Position numbers and translations under genes: made by a program. The notes beneath the pieces were generated by a model. It was not told the origin of the DNA. It saw only the letters and a program-made list of their open reading frames with translations, and ran no database searches. This document shows positions 9,382 to 20,631 of a stretch of 45,731 bases of DNA, piece after piece (the first letter of the stretch is position 1; the number at the start of each line of letters is the position of its first letter). Source of the DNA: Symbiodinium natans (Eukaryota; Sar; Dinophyceae; Suessiales; Symbiodiniaceae); the NCBI GenBank assembly GCA_905221605.1, contig CAJNDS010002268.1, positions 85,001 to 130,731 of the forward strand, in the 5' to 3' direction.

Positions 9382-12310
9382 TTGAACACCGACACTGTGC
9401 AGTGTCAGTCCTGCCTGTACATGGTGGGGCGGTCGACCGGTAACAGTATCGGCCTGGACGCCCTGCCCCCGAATTGGGCGGCTGTGTGTGAGGAGAAGGT
9501 GGACCGCGGTTCCCAACAGGCTGGCCCCGGTCATTGGTGCTTTGCTTGCAAGATTGGCAGTCAGTTGCAAGCCTTGACAGGTCGTCTTCCTGCTTTTCAG
9601 TGTGGAGCCACGGGCCGCGAGTGATCTCTGCCGGCACCTTCGCTTCAAGGACAAGTGGGAGGCCTCCTCGTGGCTCATCGAGTCTTGTAAGACCAGTCTC
9701 CGAGAGTGACTTGGCATACTAATTATTACTGCAAGTGTCTGTAATCATTGTTAGGTAGCAAAGTGGCTGGTTGCCTGGGCTTGACTCAACTCAAGCTGAG
9801 GATCAATGCCGTCCGAGAGATGCCCAACATCTGAGAGTAAGTCTGAGAGTGACACCGAAGGTGAGTCAGAGTCACCTGAGACTGAGGCAGCTTGGCAAGC
9901 ACTGCCTTAGATTATGCGAGCCATGCGTTGTGACACGGTTTCTGGTAGGATCAAAAGTGCAGCTGGCTCAGGTCCCGGGCCAGGGTGACGATGGGAAGGG
10001 CAAGTCAAAGATGAATCGTGCGATTCTTTCGCACCTGGGGATCAAGGGAAAGTCTGCAGGCAACACCCAGCAGTATGGAAAAAAGGGCAAGGACAACGTC
10101 CAGTGCCAGGACAAGGGCAAGGGTGAGGGCAAGCCCGCTGTGGGCAAGGACGACAACCAGCAGAACCAGCACAAGGGCAAGGGTGACGTGCACAATGGTG
10201 GCGAGGACAAGGGTGGCAAGGACAACATGGGCAAGGGTGACAAGGGTGACACGGCCAAGACCGAGAACATGGGTGACCAGGCCAAGGGCCAGGACAAGGG
10301 TGCCGTGGACGAGGGTGAGGAATCGGAAGAAGAGGAGCTGAAGGAAAGGGTGAGGAAGACTCTGGAGGCAGCAGCAGAAGAGAACGAGAGGAGACTTGAA
10401 GAGGAACGAGCAGCCCAAGAAGAGCAGGGCAAGGGTGACAAGGGCAAGGTCAAGGGTGGCGGCGGCCAGGGCAAGGACATGGGTGACCAGGCCAAGGGCA
10501 AGGACAACGTCCAGCACCAGGACAAGGGCAAGGGTGAGGGCGACAAAGGTAACCCGGCCAAGGGCAAGGACAAGGGCGCAGTGGACAAGGGTGGCAAGGA
10601 CAACGTCCAGCAGCACCAGGATAAGGGCAAGGGTGACTCCAACAAGGGTGACCCAGCTAAGGGCAAGGACAAGGGCGCCGTGGACAAGGGTGGCAAGGAC
10701 TACTTCCAGCAGCACCAGGACAAGGGCAAGGGTGACTCCAACAAAGGTGGCAAGGACAAGGGTGCCGTGGACAAGGGTGGCAAGAACAACGTCCAGCAGC
10801 ACCAGGACAAGGGCAAGGGTGACTCCAACAAGGGTGTTCAGGTTAAGGGCAAGGGCAAGGGCGCCGTGGACAAGGGTGGCAAGGACGACGTCCAGCAGCA
10901 CCAGGACAAGGGCAAGGGTGACTCCAACAAGGGTGACCCAGCTAAGGGCAAGGACGACAAGGGTGGCAAGGACAACCTCCAGCACCAGGACAAGGGCAAG
11001 GGTGACTCCAACAAAGGTGGCAAGGACAAGGGCGCCGTGGACAAGGGTGGCAAGGACAACGTCCAGCAGCACCAGGACAAGGGCAAGGGTGACTCCAACA
11101 AGGGTGTTCAGGTTAAGGGCAAGGACAAGGGCGCCGTGGACAAGGGTGGCAAGGACTACTTCCAGCAGCACCAGGACAAGGGCAAGGGTGACTCCAACAA
11201 AGGTGGCAAGGACAAGGGCGCTGTGGACGAGGGTGGCAAGGACAACATCCAGCAGCACCAGGACAAGGGCAAGGGTGACTCCAACAAAGGTGGCAAGGAC
11301 AAGGGCGCCGTGGACAAGGGTGGCAACGACTACTTCCAGCAGCACCAGGACAAGGGCAAGGGTGACTCCAACAAGGGTAACCCGCCAAAGGGCCAGGACA
11401 AGGGCACTGCCAAGGGCAAGGACCAAATCGTGTCGGTCAAGGGGCAGGACAAGGGCAAGGGCCTTGGTGATCCGGCCAAAGGCCAGGACAAGGGCAATGG
11501 CAAGGACAAGGGCGGAAAGAACGTCCAGCAGCACAAGGGTGATGCCAAGAACCGGAAGGGCAAGGGTGACAAAGGTGCCCGGCCCAAGGGCGGCGGCAAA
11601 GGCATGGCCATTGATGTGCCGGATAGTTTGGACATTCCTAACCCCCCGGATGACGACACTGTGAGGATGGTGGTGACCTTTGGCTGCTTTAGAGAGACAT
11701 GTCGCTGTTTGTCTGTTTGTGTCGGTTTGTCGTGGTGTGCTTGAGCTTGCGTTGCGTCAAGGCTGGAAATCTGCAGGGACGTCCAAGTCTCAATGGAAAG
11801 CTTCACCAGCATCATCTCCTTGCTGGAATTTGGACGAGACGGGAGGGTGAGAATGGCCCTGCTTCTGCTGCTCGACCAAATTTAGCATTTGAAAAACACG
11901 CACCCACGCAGAGACACATAAGTCGTGATTCATTCGGGGTCTGGTGCTTTCACCCATTGTTAGCTGAGGAGCCAAGCCATACAGGCTCGGTGGAATGATC
12001 CAGTTCAACGCCTAGAGAGTTGGATCTCGCACCGGGCCCGGTGGGACCGCCAAATGCTCCTAGACCGTCGTGAGATGGAGCAGCAGGCTTGGTCGAGTGG
12101 TGGAGCGACAGGGTCAGGCCATCAGCAGTATTATCAGGATCCTTGATACTGCTAATCATCGTCGTCAGAGTGAGCCTCGTTAACGGAGATGGAGAGAGAG
12201 ACACTTGGTCAGCACAGCCTGTCGTTCCAGTCTACCAACTCAAGCCGCTGCATCTCCGCGTGACTGTGAATAGTTTTCAGCCTTCTGTGCTGGAGGAGGA
12301 CTCAGTGTGA
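9382..12310 (+). CDS. Lys/Gly/Asp-rich repeat protein with Cys-rich upstream exons (spliced)
   Basis: A multi-exon model. Upstream exons are suggested at about 9382-9597 (a QCQSC pair and later HWCFACK, zinc-binding in style), 9602-9690 (SDLCRHLRFKDKWEASSWLI) and 9757-9830 (LGLTQLKLRINAVREM). The main exon runs from about 9960 to 11660, with its first in-frame Met at 10011. It encodes tandem units of roughly 24-35 residues built on VDKGGKDNVQQHQDKGKGDS, interrupted by an acidic helix (EEELKERVRKTLEAAAEENE). C-terminal exons at 11777-11846 (SMESFTSIISLLEFGRD), 11964-12137 (RWNDPVQRLESWISHRARWD) and 12281-12310 join in phase through GT and GA donors. The repeat part is highly charged and likely disordered. 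I do not recognise a family. The upstream exons could belong to a separate gene. Confidence 0.55.
10540..11390 (+). repeat. Coding tandem repeats of the KGK protein
   Basis: About nine units of 69-105 bp, each beginning GTGGACAAGGGTGGCAAGGA and ending GGTGACTCCAACAA. Units differ mainly by insertion or loss of a GACCCAGCTAAGGGCAAGGA-type segment. The antisense and +1 frames stay open for hundreds of codons only because of this repetition. Confidence 0.85.
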
Positions 12311-12753
12311 TTACTACTGATTGCGACTACCACTATTCCTACGAGTAATGGTATTGACTTGTTGATATTTGCAGTGTCAGTGTGAAAGTTCTCCTGTGCA
12401 CTGGCTGCGGGCCCCGCAGGGGTCAACGAAATTTCAGAGTGTCAGCTGACTGGGCAAAAGTTGCCGCTCATCTGCCTGCTCGTCCCCACTTGTTCTCTGA
12501 GAGAGAGAGAGAGTGTGTGTGTGTGTGTGTCTGTCTGATTGTCATGCATTCTCTCGCCGGCACAGGTGCCCAACGATGCTCACGTCAAGAAGGACAAGTT
12601 GCAGATGGGTCGGGGACCCACTGTCGACACACGACTGTTGTAAGATGTGAGAGTCAGTGTTGTAACACGTGTGTGTTGTTATTATTGCTGCTTGCCTCTG
12701 CGTTGCTCAAGGCAGCTCTAGTAACAGTCGCGTCGCTCAGAGTGAGAGTGACA

Positions 12754-13417
12754 ATGGCAGGCTGGAAGTGCAAGTTATGTGACGAGAGGACACACAGAAG
12801 GCCGCCCAATAATATTTGTGGTGGCTCGAAACAACCAGAAGCCGAGAGTGAGGTTTGGCCGCAAGAAACAGATGACTAGCAATGGCAGGCCCCAGTGTCA
12901 GACACCACCTGTCAAGAAGAAGAAGAGTCCAGGAGATGCCAGTGAGGTCCAGAGCGCTACGCCCTTGTCTGAGCAGCGCGAGGAGACGACGATTGAGAGT
13001 GGCGCAGCCGAGAGGGGCCAGAGTGATGGGTTCACGTCTGCGGTGAAGCTGCCAACCACAGCCGGGCAGGGCGAGAGTGATTCTGATGAGTTCACGTCTT
13101 TCGAGTATCTGCTAGAAACCACATATCTTCCTAAACTTCGAAGTCTCGTAGGGTCATGGAGATCCTTCATTATCATGGGTGAGACATTCCGGTTGCTTGA
13201 GCGGATGAAGAAAGCCGGGCAAAAACTGCCCCGGCTTCATGTTCCAGCTGCAATGCTGTCAGTGGCAACAGCCTGTACTGGCATAGCAGAGGCTGACGAC
13301 ATAAGGGTGAGCATTTCCAAGCACCTGCGCCTATCTGGCACGATGTCTGAATACAAATCTGCTCAGTGTTTCTATCTAATGGCGCTTCCCTGTGCCTCTG
13401 ATGTGTCAGTGTCCTAG
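12754..13417 (+). CDS. Hypothetical Lys/Ser-rich protein with CxxC start (spliced)
   Basis: The start at 12754 (ACAATGG) gives MAGWKCKLCDERTHRRPPNN followed by ICGG, a W-x-C-x2-C...N-x-x-C pattern that recalls one half of a RanBP2-type zinc finger but lacks its full spacing. A 43-bp intron with a GA donor (12846-12888, CAG|G acceptor) joins it in phase to a second exon. That exon has a KKKK basic patch, an acidic/Ser linker and a globular-looking C-terminal part (FEYLLETTYLPKLRSLVGSW, then ETFRLLERMKKAGQKLPRLH) that stops at 13417. Function unknown. The splice is inferred from phase only. Between 12311 and 12753 there is a GT microsatellite near 12515 and no gene I can support. Confidence 0.45.
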
Positions 13418-13798
13418 CTGCCAGCAATGTTGAGGTCATTCGCATTGACTGGCTGATTCAGTGTGTGGAGTGAGAAATTAATGCACGATTGTGCTTCCTG
13501 CTGTGGGTGTAATACTGGTGCTATCGCTTCTTTCTCAGAGACGCATTGCGCGCGCCTTCAGGCCGGTTCTTCTCGAGGGCAGAGTCTGGTACTCAGAGCG
13601 TGCTCAGCTTGCCTGTTGGTGCTTGTTACAAAGTCGTAGCGTCACTAGGAAACACCACAGCAGTCCGGCATAAGGGAGTCCTGGCCCGAATCCTGGCCCG
13701 CGTGTCAGGTCACTGTCAGGGCACTGGTGGCCATTCCTGCGGTGCAGCCGGCGTGCTTTGCAGGGCCTGCCTTCTCAGGGTCAGGGATTGACAACGAT

Positions 13799-13960
13799 TA
13801 TTCATTATTATAATTTAATATTATTTATATATAAAGTATGTATATTCATATTATATATATATATGTATGTATATGTAAATATATAAATATATAATATGTA
13901 ATAATATATATATATATATATATATATTATATTATATTATATTTATTTATTTTTTATATG
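13799..13960. repeat. AT-rich tract with TA microsatellite
   Basis: An almost pure A/T stretch with (TA)n at about 13900-13927 and TATTATAT variants, in strong contrast with the neighbouring GC-rich DNA. 13418-13798 has short frames without support. 13961-14120 is AT-rich unique sequence. Confidence 0.85.
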
Positions 13961-14125
13961 TATGTGTGTGTGTCAATCGTATTAATACCTTGAACAATCA
14001 CAAAAGCCTGTAAACACAGTAATATGAACAAAATCGAACTAATGATAGTTATAATAACAATAATAACTGTAGTAGTAATAGAAACACTCATGAACTATTC
14101 AATCGCCGAGGCCAGTGTCAGTGCC

Positions 14126-14216
14126 AGTGTGTAGATCGGCAAGAGACATTCGCCGAACTAGAGTCTACGATGGTCAGTGTCAAAGTCTAGATCGGCAAGA
14201 GACATCCGCCGAACTA
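14126..14216. repeat. Two further copies of the 56-bp repeat
   Basis: Two units with the same core (TAGATCGGCAAGAGACAT, then CGCCGAACTA) as the tandem array at 6.9 kb, same orientation. They lie just upstream of the hAT-like gene. Confidence 0.85.
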
Positions 14217-14292
14217 AATCATACAGGTTAGTATATAATTTGTGCTGGCCTGATGTACCGTTTGGCTCCGTTGTGCAGTGAGTGTGAAAGTC

Positions 14293-17200
14293 ATGAAACG
14301 GCGGCAATGTGGTTTTCAGCCTGTGAAAGGGAAGTTGGCTGCAGCATATTCTGGTGAGTGTGAGACACCCCCGGCGGTTTCCAGTGACAAATCGCAGAGC
14401 GGCCGCAGACAGCTTCGCAGAAACATCCCAGACAGTGGAGACTCCAGTGTCAGCGTGATTCCTGCTGGTGCGAAATTCTGCCATGAGAGTTTCAACTCAA
14501 AGTGCCCCAGGTGTTGGTTCGTGAAGTTTCGTTCCAAGTGGCAGCGATCACACGGGTCGTTCCTTCAGCAGAGTGAGGGTCAACGTGTCCGAACAGCATG
14601 GCTGGCAGAACGCCCGGCGAGCCTAGCCGGCGAATGGGCTGTAGGTTGCGCGCCTTGCGCTGCACTTAGAGCACGCGCAGCACAGAGTGACAGTCGGGCC
14701 CGGCACCTGCGCCGCCGATTCGACACAAAGTTTGCCCGCTACGAGATCCGCACTCTTTCCCAGATGCAGGCCAGCTCGTTCCAGAATCACGCCGAGAGTG
14801 ACATCCACAAGAGAGCAATTCGCGGAGTGTCATTACCGGATGCACCGCTGGAGAGTCTTATCCTGGGAAGCCGTGAGGACGAGGAGCTGCTGTCAGGGTC
14901 AGTTCCGACGCCTGCAGAGCTTTGGATGCAATACTTGTAGAGTCAAGAAGGATCAGTGTCCAGAATTACTAACTTATAAAATTTAGTTTAACCTACCCCG
15001 GCTGAACTCAGGACTGGCTCCGCTGCTGGCGGATGATCAAGAGTCCAGTGTCATACAACAAGGCTGCGGCCCAGTCTGTCACCGAGACCTACATCGCGAT
15101 TCGCAAGAAGAGTGTGACCAGATATACGTTGAAACGAATGGTCCTTGTCATGGTCGAGATTGTCAGGCGGCGGAAACGAGAAGCATTGAAGAATAGCAGT
15201 TGCTGTTCCGTTGCCCTGGACGACAAAGCACCATACAGGGTGATCAGGTTTCGGGCCTGCAGCAAGACACTCCAGGGTGAGGGTGAGGAGTCTTGTGTTA
15301 CCACTGGAGTGGCAGCAGTGCTGAAGTATCATGGAACAATGACTGGAACAACCACCCGTGATTTGGAAGAGGACTATGGGATCAAAGTGGCCGACAGTGT
15401 CAAGGCAGCTTTCCAGATGCTTTGCACCCCGGAGGGTGACGACACGAACGATGCGCTGTTGCAGCACATCTTGAACACTGTGAAGGCGTGTACCACAGAT
15501 GGTGCGGCTGCGATGAAGAAGTCCATGGCGCTCATGCGCGGACGTTGTCTTCCCAACTTGAGTGTGACGATAGTGGACAGAGCACACCAAATACGGCGTG
15601 CAGCTCTGGCAATTACTTTGGAGCCGCGCTTTAAATCATTCTGGGACCATTTTGGGAGAGTGATACCGGCGTTGCAGAACTCAGACGCATGGCGCCTTCG
15701 CTTTGCAGTGTTACAGCGTGAGGCCGGAAGGTTAACCGTAGAGCCTAAACCCTTTAAAACCCTTATATTATTAAAAATAAAACCTTTTAGACTTCAAACC
15801 AATAATGTCTTTGAACCTGTCAGGCACCGACGATGCCAAATCTTCGACGAGCGGTGACTACTCTGTCCTATGCCAAGCAGCGCTTCGACTCATCAGCAAC
15901 GCCGCAGGCTCGCTATTGCTTAATGCTGGAGCCGATAGCGCTCCTTTTGGCGTACCAAGCGAAACTTGCTAGTGTTATCAGTGTGGGCTTTTGTGCTTTG
16001 GTGTTTGATATTGTAGGTTCAAAATTCAGTCCAGTTTGAAACACTTTAATGCAACCAGAGCCAAGGTCGGACGAAAGATTGGAAGCCGGCATCAGATGCA
16101 AAAGCCAAAAAATGCTAGAGTCAATGACTGCTGAGCATGCCCTGACAGCTGGCTTGGCCACGGACTTCGGACTCGAGGTGCTTCAGTATGTCCGGCTCAA
16201 CGACCGAGCAGATCACGATATATCTGCTGTCCTTCGGGAGCGTGACTTCTTCCTAGGCCGCCTGCGACAGTTATTCCTGGAAGGGAGGGTGCTGTGTGAA
16301 CCCGAAGCAACTGACGTGGGGACATTTGCTTTTCAAGCCTGTCGCAATGCCATGCAGTGTGCTACCGTTCAGTTTTGTGATCGGCTGCACACGATGTGGG
16401 GGCCAATGTCCAAGAGCCAATGCCAAAGTGTGATGACCAGCGCCCAGGCATGTGTCGACGCCACCATTGCCAGAGTGATGGCAGACTGCCATTGCTCCGA
16501 CTCTCACGTGGCGCTCCTAGGCCTTGACTTTGAATGGGATCCTTTTGAACAGTTCAAGCGCCCAAACAGTACAGGGGCTACTGGTTCTCTGCAGAGTCAA
16601 GACAAGCATAATGAGGTTCAGCTGCTTTGATCTGCAGCTGTGGCAAGCGGCCCGTGAAAAGATGCGTCAGGGTGACGCCGCCGCATGGCAAGCCACACGC
16701 CTGGACCAGATAGCCCGCTTCAAGATGGTCATGAAGCTGACAGGGCAGGAGGTGGACAAGGCCCTGGCGGTTACGGAGTTCGAGAGTCAGGTGGCAGTCT
16801 TCTTGGCGGACAAAGCAACACTCAGCAGGTGTCGCAAGGATCAAGATTGCAGGCCGGCGTGGAGGACAGTGCTGAGTGGAAGCCTAGAGGCGTTGAAGCC
16901 CAGTGTGAGGTTGTACCTTTGTGTCTTGGATGGCGAATGCTCCGTGGAGCGTGACTTGTCCCAACTGCGCAGCTTCCTCCAAGAGTGCAAAGGCCCGCTT
17001 GACCTGGAGGGCGTTACCGTTGGACACTTGTTGGAGTTGCGACTGGATGGCCCACAGCGTGAAGAAGAGATAGCGGTGCAAGCTTCAGTCGCAGCTGTCG
17101 AGTCCTCTTGTGGTTTGCAATTCGCAGGCTGCGCAGCCCTGCAGATGACAGATTTCACGCGTTCCTGCCAGGAGCTTTGGATAGAGTGGTTCGGTCGACG

Positions 17201-17735
17201 GTTTCGTTCCTATCGGAAGCGAGCGGATGCCGGTAAAGTTCGGGTCCCCAGCAGTCGTGGTGTTTCGGCCAAGTTCAAGGGTCAGCGTGAAACAGTCCGG
17301 AAACTGTGCAGCATGTCCACAGAAGAACTTTCGTCGGCCAGAACGTTCCTGGGCCACAGGGTGAATGACTTTGCGAGGCCAAACAGGTACAAACTGGCAG
17401 ACAGTCCCGCTTGGTGCACGGAGCTTAAGAACACGGTGAGGAAGGCTCAGGCTGGTCAGGCCGATAGAACCAGGCGGAAGCTCGGCCTTCGGGCGCCAAA
17501 GCCGGAGCTGCGGACCGGAAGTGTGATGCAGGGCCCTGCTGGTGCCGGCCTGAGGGACAACGCTGTCATCTTGGATTTGACGAAAGATGGCATTCAGCAG
17601 CCTCTTGCTGGGAGGGTGAAGCGACCTCAGGGTGAGCAGGTCAATTTTCAAGTGCTCCAAACAGCCACTGTCGTGGTCGTGGACGATCTTTCAGCGGTGG
17701 AGCAGATGAGGGCTGGGACGCTTGACGCGATTTAG
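14293..17735 (+). CDS. BED-like zinc finger plus hAT-like transposase gene (dinoflagellate type)
   Basis: Exon 1 (14293-14916, Met at 14293) carries C71-x2-C74, then C119-x2-C122 with H166-x5-H172, a BED-like C2H2 arrangement. It ends at VPTPA and joins in phase, through a GA donor and CAG|G acceptor, to exon 2 at 15012 (DWLRCWRMIKSP). Exon 2 contains CTTDGAAAMKKSMALMRG and VTIVDRAHQIRR, which resemble the RNase H-like core of hAT transposases. Exon 3 starts at 15824 (YAKQRFDSSATPQARYCLML). The last open part (16.05-17.73 kb) has LYLCVLDGECSVERDLSQLR, in the position of a hAT dimerisation region. The intron near 15720-15823 contains CCTAAACCCT telomere words. Exon ends near 15960-16066 and 16520-16616 are unresolved, so a decayed copy is possible. 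Related long proteins are, as I recall, abundant in dinoflagellate genomes. Whether they still transpose is unknown. Confidence 0.65.
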
Positions 17736-17834
17736 TTTAATTGCTTCCAAGCGGCAACACTCCTGCTTACCCAAGGGTCAGGTCGGTTGATTTTTCATGA
17801 ATCTGAATGAGTCTGTGACTTTGCGAGGATCGAC

Positions 17835-18242
17835 ATGGCTCGCGTCTATTTGACCGTGGTGGCCCTTGGCAAGGGTCTTGCGTCGAGGCAGGACTGGAAT
17901 TCCAGCCACCGGCTACAGAGGGTGAGATATTATCAGCCGGCCATCAAGGGAAGCGTTTCCACAGTGCACCTGAGTGATCAGTTTCGGGCGAACTTCCAGA
18001 GCCTTAGCAAGCTTGTCCGACATTTCACACAAATTCCGAACAGCTCCTGGAAGATGAGTGTGAACGATGCTGAACCAAGGGCCACTGTGAACGACATGGC
18101 TTCTTTGTACAGCTGGATGTCAGCCGTTCGACGATTAACCCCTGGGAAGCATGTTCCCGGCAAGCAAGGAGCTTCTTTTAATTTCGGAGTGTCAGCCAGT
18201 GTAGCAAACCCTCCAAAGAAGAGGGCTAAGAAAAACACGTGA
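17835..18242 (+). CDS. Small basic protein or 3' exon of the hAT-like gene
   Basis: A 135-residue frame starting ACATGG at 17835 and ending in a lysine-rich tail (PPKKRAKKNT) that looks like a nuclear localisation signal. The middle (QFRANFQSLSKLVRHFTQIP) is a probable helix. It starts only 100 bp after the stop of the hAT-like frame. An AG|G acceptor (GCGAG|GATCG) lies just before the Met, so it may be a last exon rather than an independent gene. No family recognised. Confidence 0.4.
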   Translation: MARVYLTVVALGKGLASRQDWNSSHRLQRVRYYQPAIKGSVSTVHLSDQFRANFQSLSKLVRHFTQIPNSSWKMSVNDAEPRATVNDMASLYSWMSAVRRLTPGKHVPGKQGASFNFGVSASVANPPKKRAKKNT

Positions 18243-18880
18243 CGTTTGGGATCGCTCTTTTTGTAAGGGTCAGTCAGATTGCAGCAGGTGTACCATGGAG
18301 CAAGGCACATAGTCTGAGAGCGTTCTCAGATGTGAACTCCACAGGGGGGCGGGGGGGTAAGGTCTGGCTGTGCACAGATGAAACACAGCAGGCGCTTGAT
18401 GAAGAAACAGCTGTGTGGTTGTATTTGGTGCATATAGGGTGACAGAGGAGCCAGTGCCCACTCTCATATCACAGTGAGAGTCCCTTGAGCCAGGTGCCCG
18501 TCTTCAGTCAGCAAATCGCCTTCCAACTGTGCGGCCCCGAGCGACAATGTGTGTTACCATCTCACTCCTGCGACTTCCACAAGTGTGAACTTCCGCCTTC
18601 AGGCTGGCTGGTGCCGGGCCCCCATTGCTCCAAGAGTGTGGTTGTGTTTTGGGATAGATATTTTGCCGCCTTTGGGGACGATTCAGAGTTCTTAGGGTTT
18701 AGGGTGTTGATGGTTTAAAAGGTTTCAAACAAATTGGGGTTTTGGCCTTTAAGGTACTTTAGTGTGATTCAGAAGTCATCTGCAAGGCTCGTTCATGGTC
18801 GTTGTTGACACTCACCCGGGCCGGGCGCCCGGTGCACGGCCAGTTTTTGATCGCAAAAGTGTATTGTGTCACTCAAACTC

Positions 18881-18930
18881 AAGTGGCATTACACCCCGAC
18901 CTAGCGCTAGGTCGGGGTGTATTGCCACTT
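18881..18930. repeat. 50-bp near-perfect palindrome
   Basis: The arms are 25 bp each with a single mismatch, centred on CTAGC|GCTAG between 18905 and 18906, with AAGTGGC at the outer left and GCCACTT at the outer right. It can form a cruciform or an RNA hairpin without a loop. The rest of 18243-19117 has no gene I can support. Confidence 0.92.
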
Positions 18931-19004
18931 GGTAAGTAACCAAGCAATACCCTTAGAATTCGCAACATGAGTTTGGTGTATTGGTAGGCGGGGTTTGAGG
19001 TGCC

Positions 19005-19042
19005 AATACACCCCGACCTAGCGCTAGGCCAGGGTGAATTGC
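19005..19042. repeat. Second, degenerate palindrome of the same family
   Basis: CAATACACCCCGACCTAGC is followed by its inverted copy with three changes. The left arm matches that of the 18.9 kb palindrome, so the two form a pair about 100 bp apart, as in a foldback or MITE-like element. Confidence 0.85.
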
Positions 19043-19117
19043 AACCTTGGTTTTTGTTGCCGCCGCGGCTTAAGCGCTTGGCCCCGCCAGCCATTTTGCA
19101 ATTCGCTTTTCTTGACC

Positions 19118-20449
19118 ATGGCCGCTTCCAGAGTGAAGACCACCAGTGATGACGCGTCTATCCAGAGACTTCTGCACGGTCAACCTGGAAGACAAGCGGC
19201 TGTGACTGTCCCGACGGGCAAATTGCCTCAGAGTGACTCGCCGCCTTCGCCCACAGAGATGCCACAGCTGCCGGAGGAGCAGGCTGCAAGGACAACGGGC
19301 TGTTTGCCTGGCATGAAGACTGTGGTGCGAGTGGCAGCGTCCTCAGCAGCAGTGATGTGCAAAAAATAACTGTCACCCAGCAAAACAATGTGCTCAGAGT
19401 GTGTGTGTTTGTGTGTGTGACATTCTGAGAACCCTGACCGCCAGGTGCATGAGCGACTCCCTGCCTTCTTGAAGTTGTCCGTCAAGAGTCTGTGTGACTT
19501 GGGGCCCTTCGAGATCGATGCCGCGAATCGTGGTCGGTGCAACTTCAAAGAGATTTGGTCTCCTGAGAACTGCAAAATCAGTGTGAGCCAGCAAAATATG
19601 TACGAAGCAGGAGGCACCATCTTTTGGGCGGATGTGGCAGGGTCAATGGACCCGGGGGAAGAGCTGGCCTTGGAGGAAGTGTCATGGAAAGAAATCTTTG
19701 ACGTGGAGGAGAAGATGATGCCATCCATCGACAAGCCGCTCTACTTCAAGAACCCCTTCCCTGTCTATGATGTGAGTGCGAATCTGGCTCACAAAGACAC
19801 CTGGCCCGCTGGCTTGCGCCTCATGCGGGGCCACCTGCCCCTCCTGGCGTGGTACATGGCCATGGCAAGGGCCCTTGTCCAGAACGATGAGAAGAGAGTG
19901 AACCAGCTCTTCAACATGGGGATGACTTTGACACTCAGAGCCTACACTCTGAAAGGGCAAGAACTGCTGCTCAAGTCGCTCATTGAGAGTGAAAGTGTCA
20001 AAATCCCCGAGCTGGCGGATTCATTTCAAGACTTCTCGTACAAGGTCATGAGAATCCAGACCAAGTACATCTCTGAGGGTGAAGAGATCAAACAGAGCCA
20101 GCTCCTGAACTTGCTCCAGGCTGATGGCGTGAGGTTCAATGGTGCCAGTGTGAACAAGACAATGCTGCAGGGCGCCATTGCAGTGGCGACGACCCTCGAC
20201 CCCGTCGACGGCGTGAAGATCTTGACCAGGATCCATCGTGAGCATGGCCGAGATATCCTGTCCAATGGCTACGCCAAGCTTGCAAGGGTGACCCAGATCG
20301 CGTCCAAGCAGGCCACCTTGTACTCTCAGCGCAGTGTGACAGATGACAGCGTGCAAGACTTGGGCCGCTCCCTGCTTCAGTACACGCTGGAGTCGCTTTA
20401 CATTGCTCTCAAGCGTGAGCAGTGTGAGCCGTCGTTACTCGGCCAATGA
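19118..20449 (+). CDS. Conserved-looking hypothetical protein, two exons (412 aa)
   Basis: The Met at 19118 has a good context (GACCATGGCC). Exon 1 (19118-19351) is a Ser/Pro/Gln-rich leader. A 93-bp intron with a GT donor and CAG|G acceptor joins it in phase to exon 2 (19445-20449). Exon 2 reads as one globular domain of 334 residues with even hydrophobic spacing, helical toward the end (LLNLLQADGVRFNG, MLQGAIAVATTLDP, GRSLLQYTLESLYIAL). No membrane segment, signal peptide or catalytic motif is evident, and I do not recognise the family. Composition and frame continuity make it one of the more secure genes in the window. It is the last gene before the assembly gap. Confidence 0.7.
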
Positions 20450-20510
20450 ATTCATGTATGTTTAGAGTGTCAGGTTTCTTGGGGCTTGAGGCTTAGGGCG
20501 AGAGAGGCAA

Positions 20511-20631
20511 AGGAGGGAAGGAGAGGGAGAGAAGGAGAGAAGGAGAGAAGGAGAGAAGGAGAGAAGGAGAGAAGGAGAGAAGGGGAGAAGGGGAGAAGGG
20601 GAGAAGGAGAGAAGGAGAGAAGGAGAGAAGG
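20511..20631. repeat. GAGAAG-type purine microsatellite
   Basis: Repeats of GGAGAGAA and GGGGAGAA run directly into the N gap. Confidence 0.9.

Noticed and set aside
9968-11534. Very long antisense and +1 frames (up to 509 codons) across the KGK repeat region.
   Set aside because: They exist because the tandem repeat lacks stops in several frames. The peptides are monotonous Leu/Val or Thr/Arg repeats, and only the + frame continues into exon-like sequence with splice signals.
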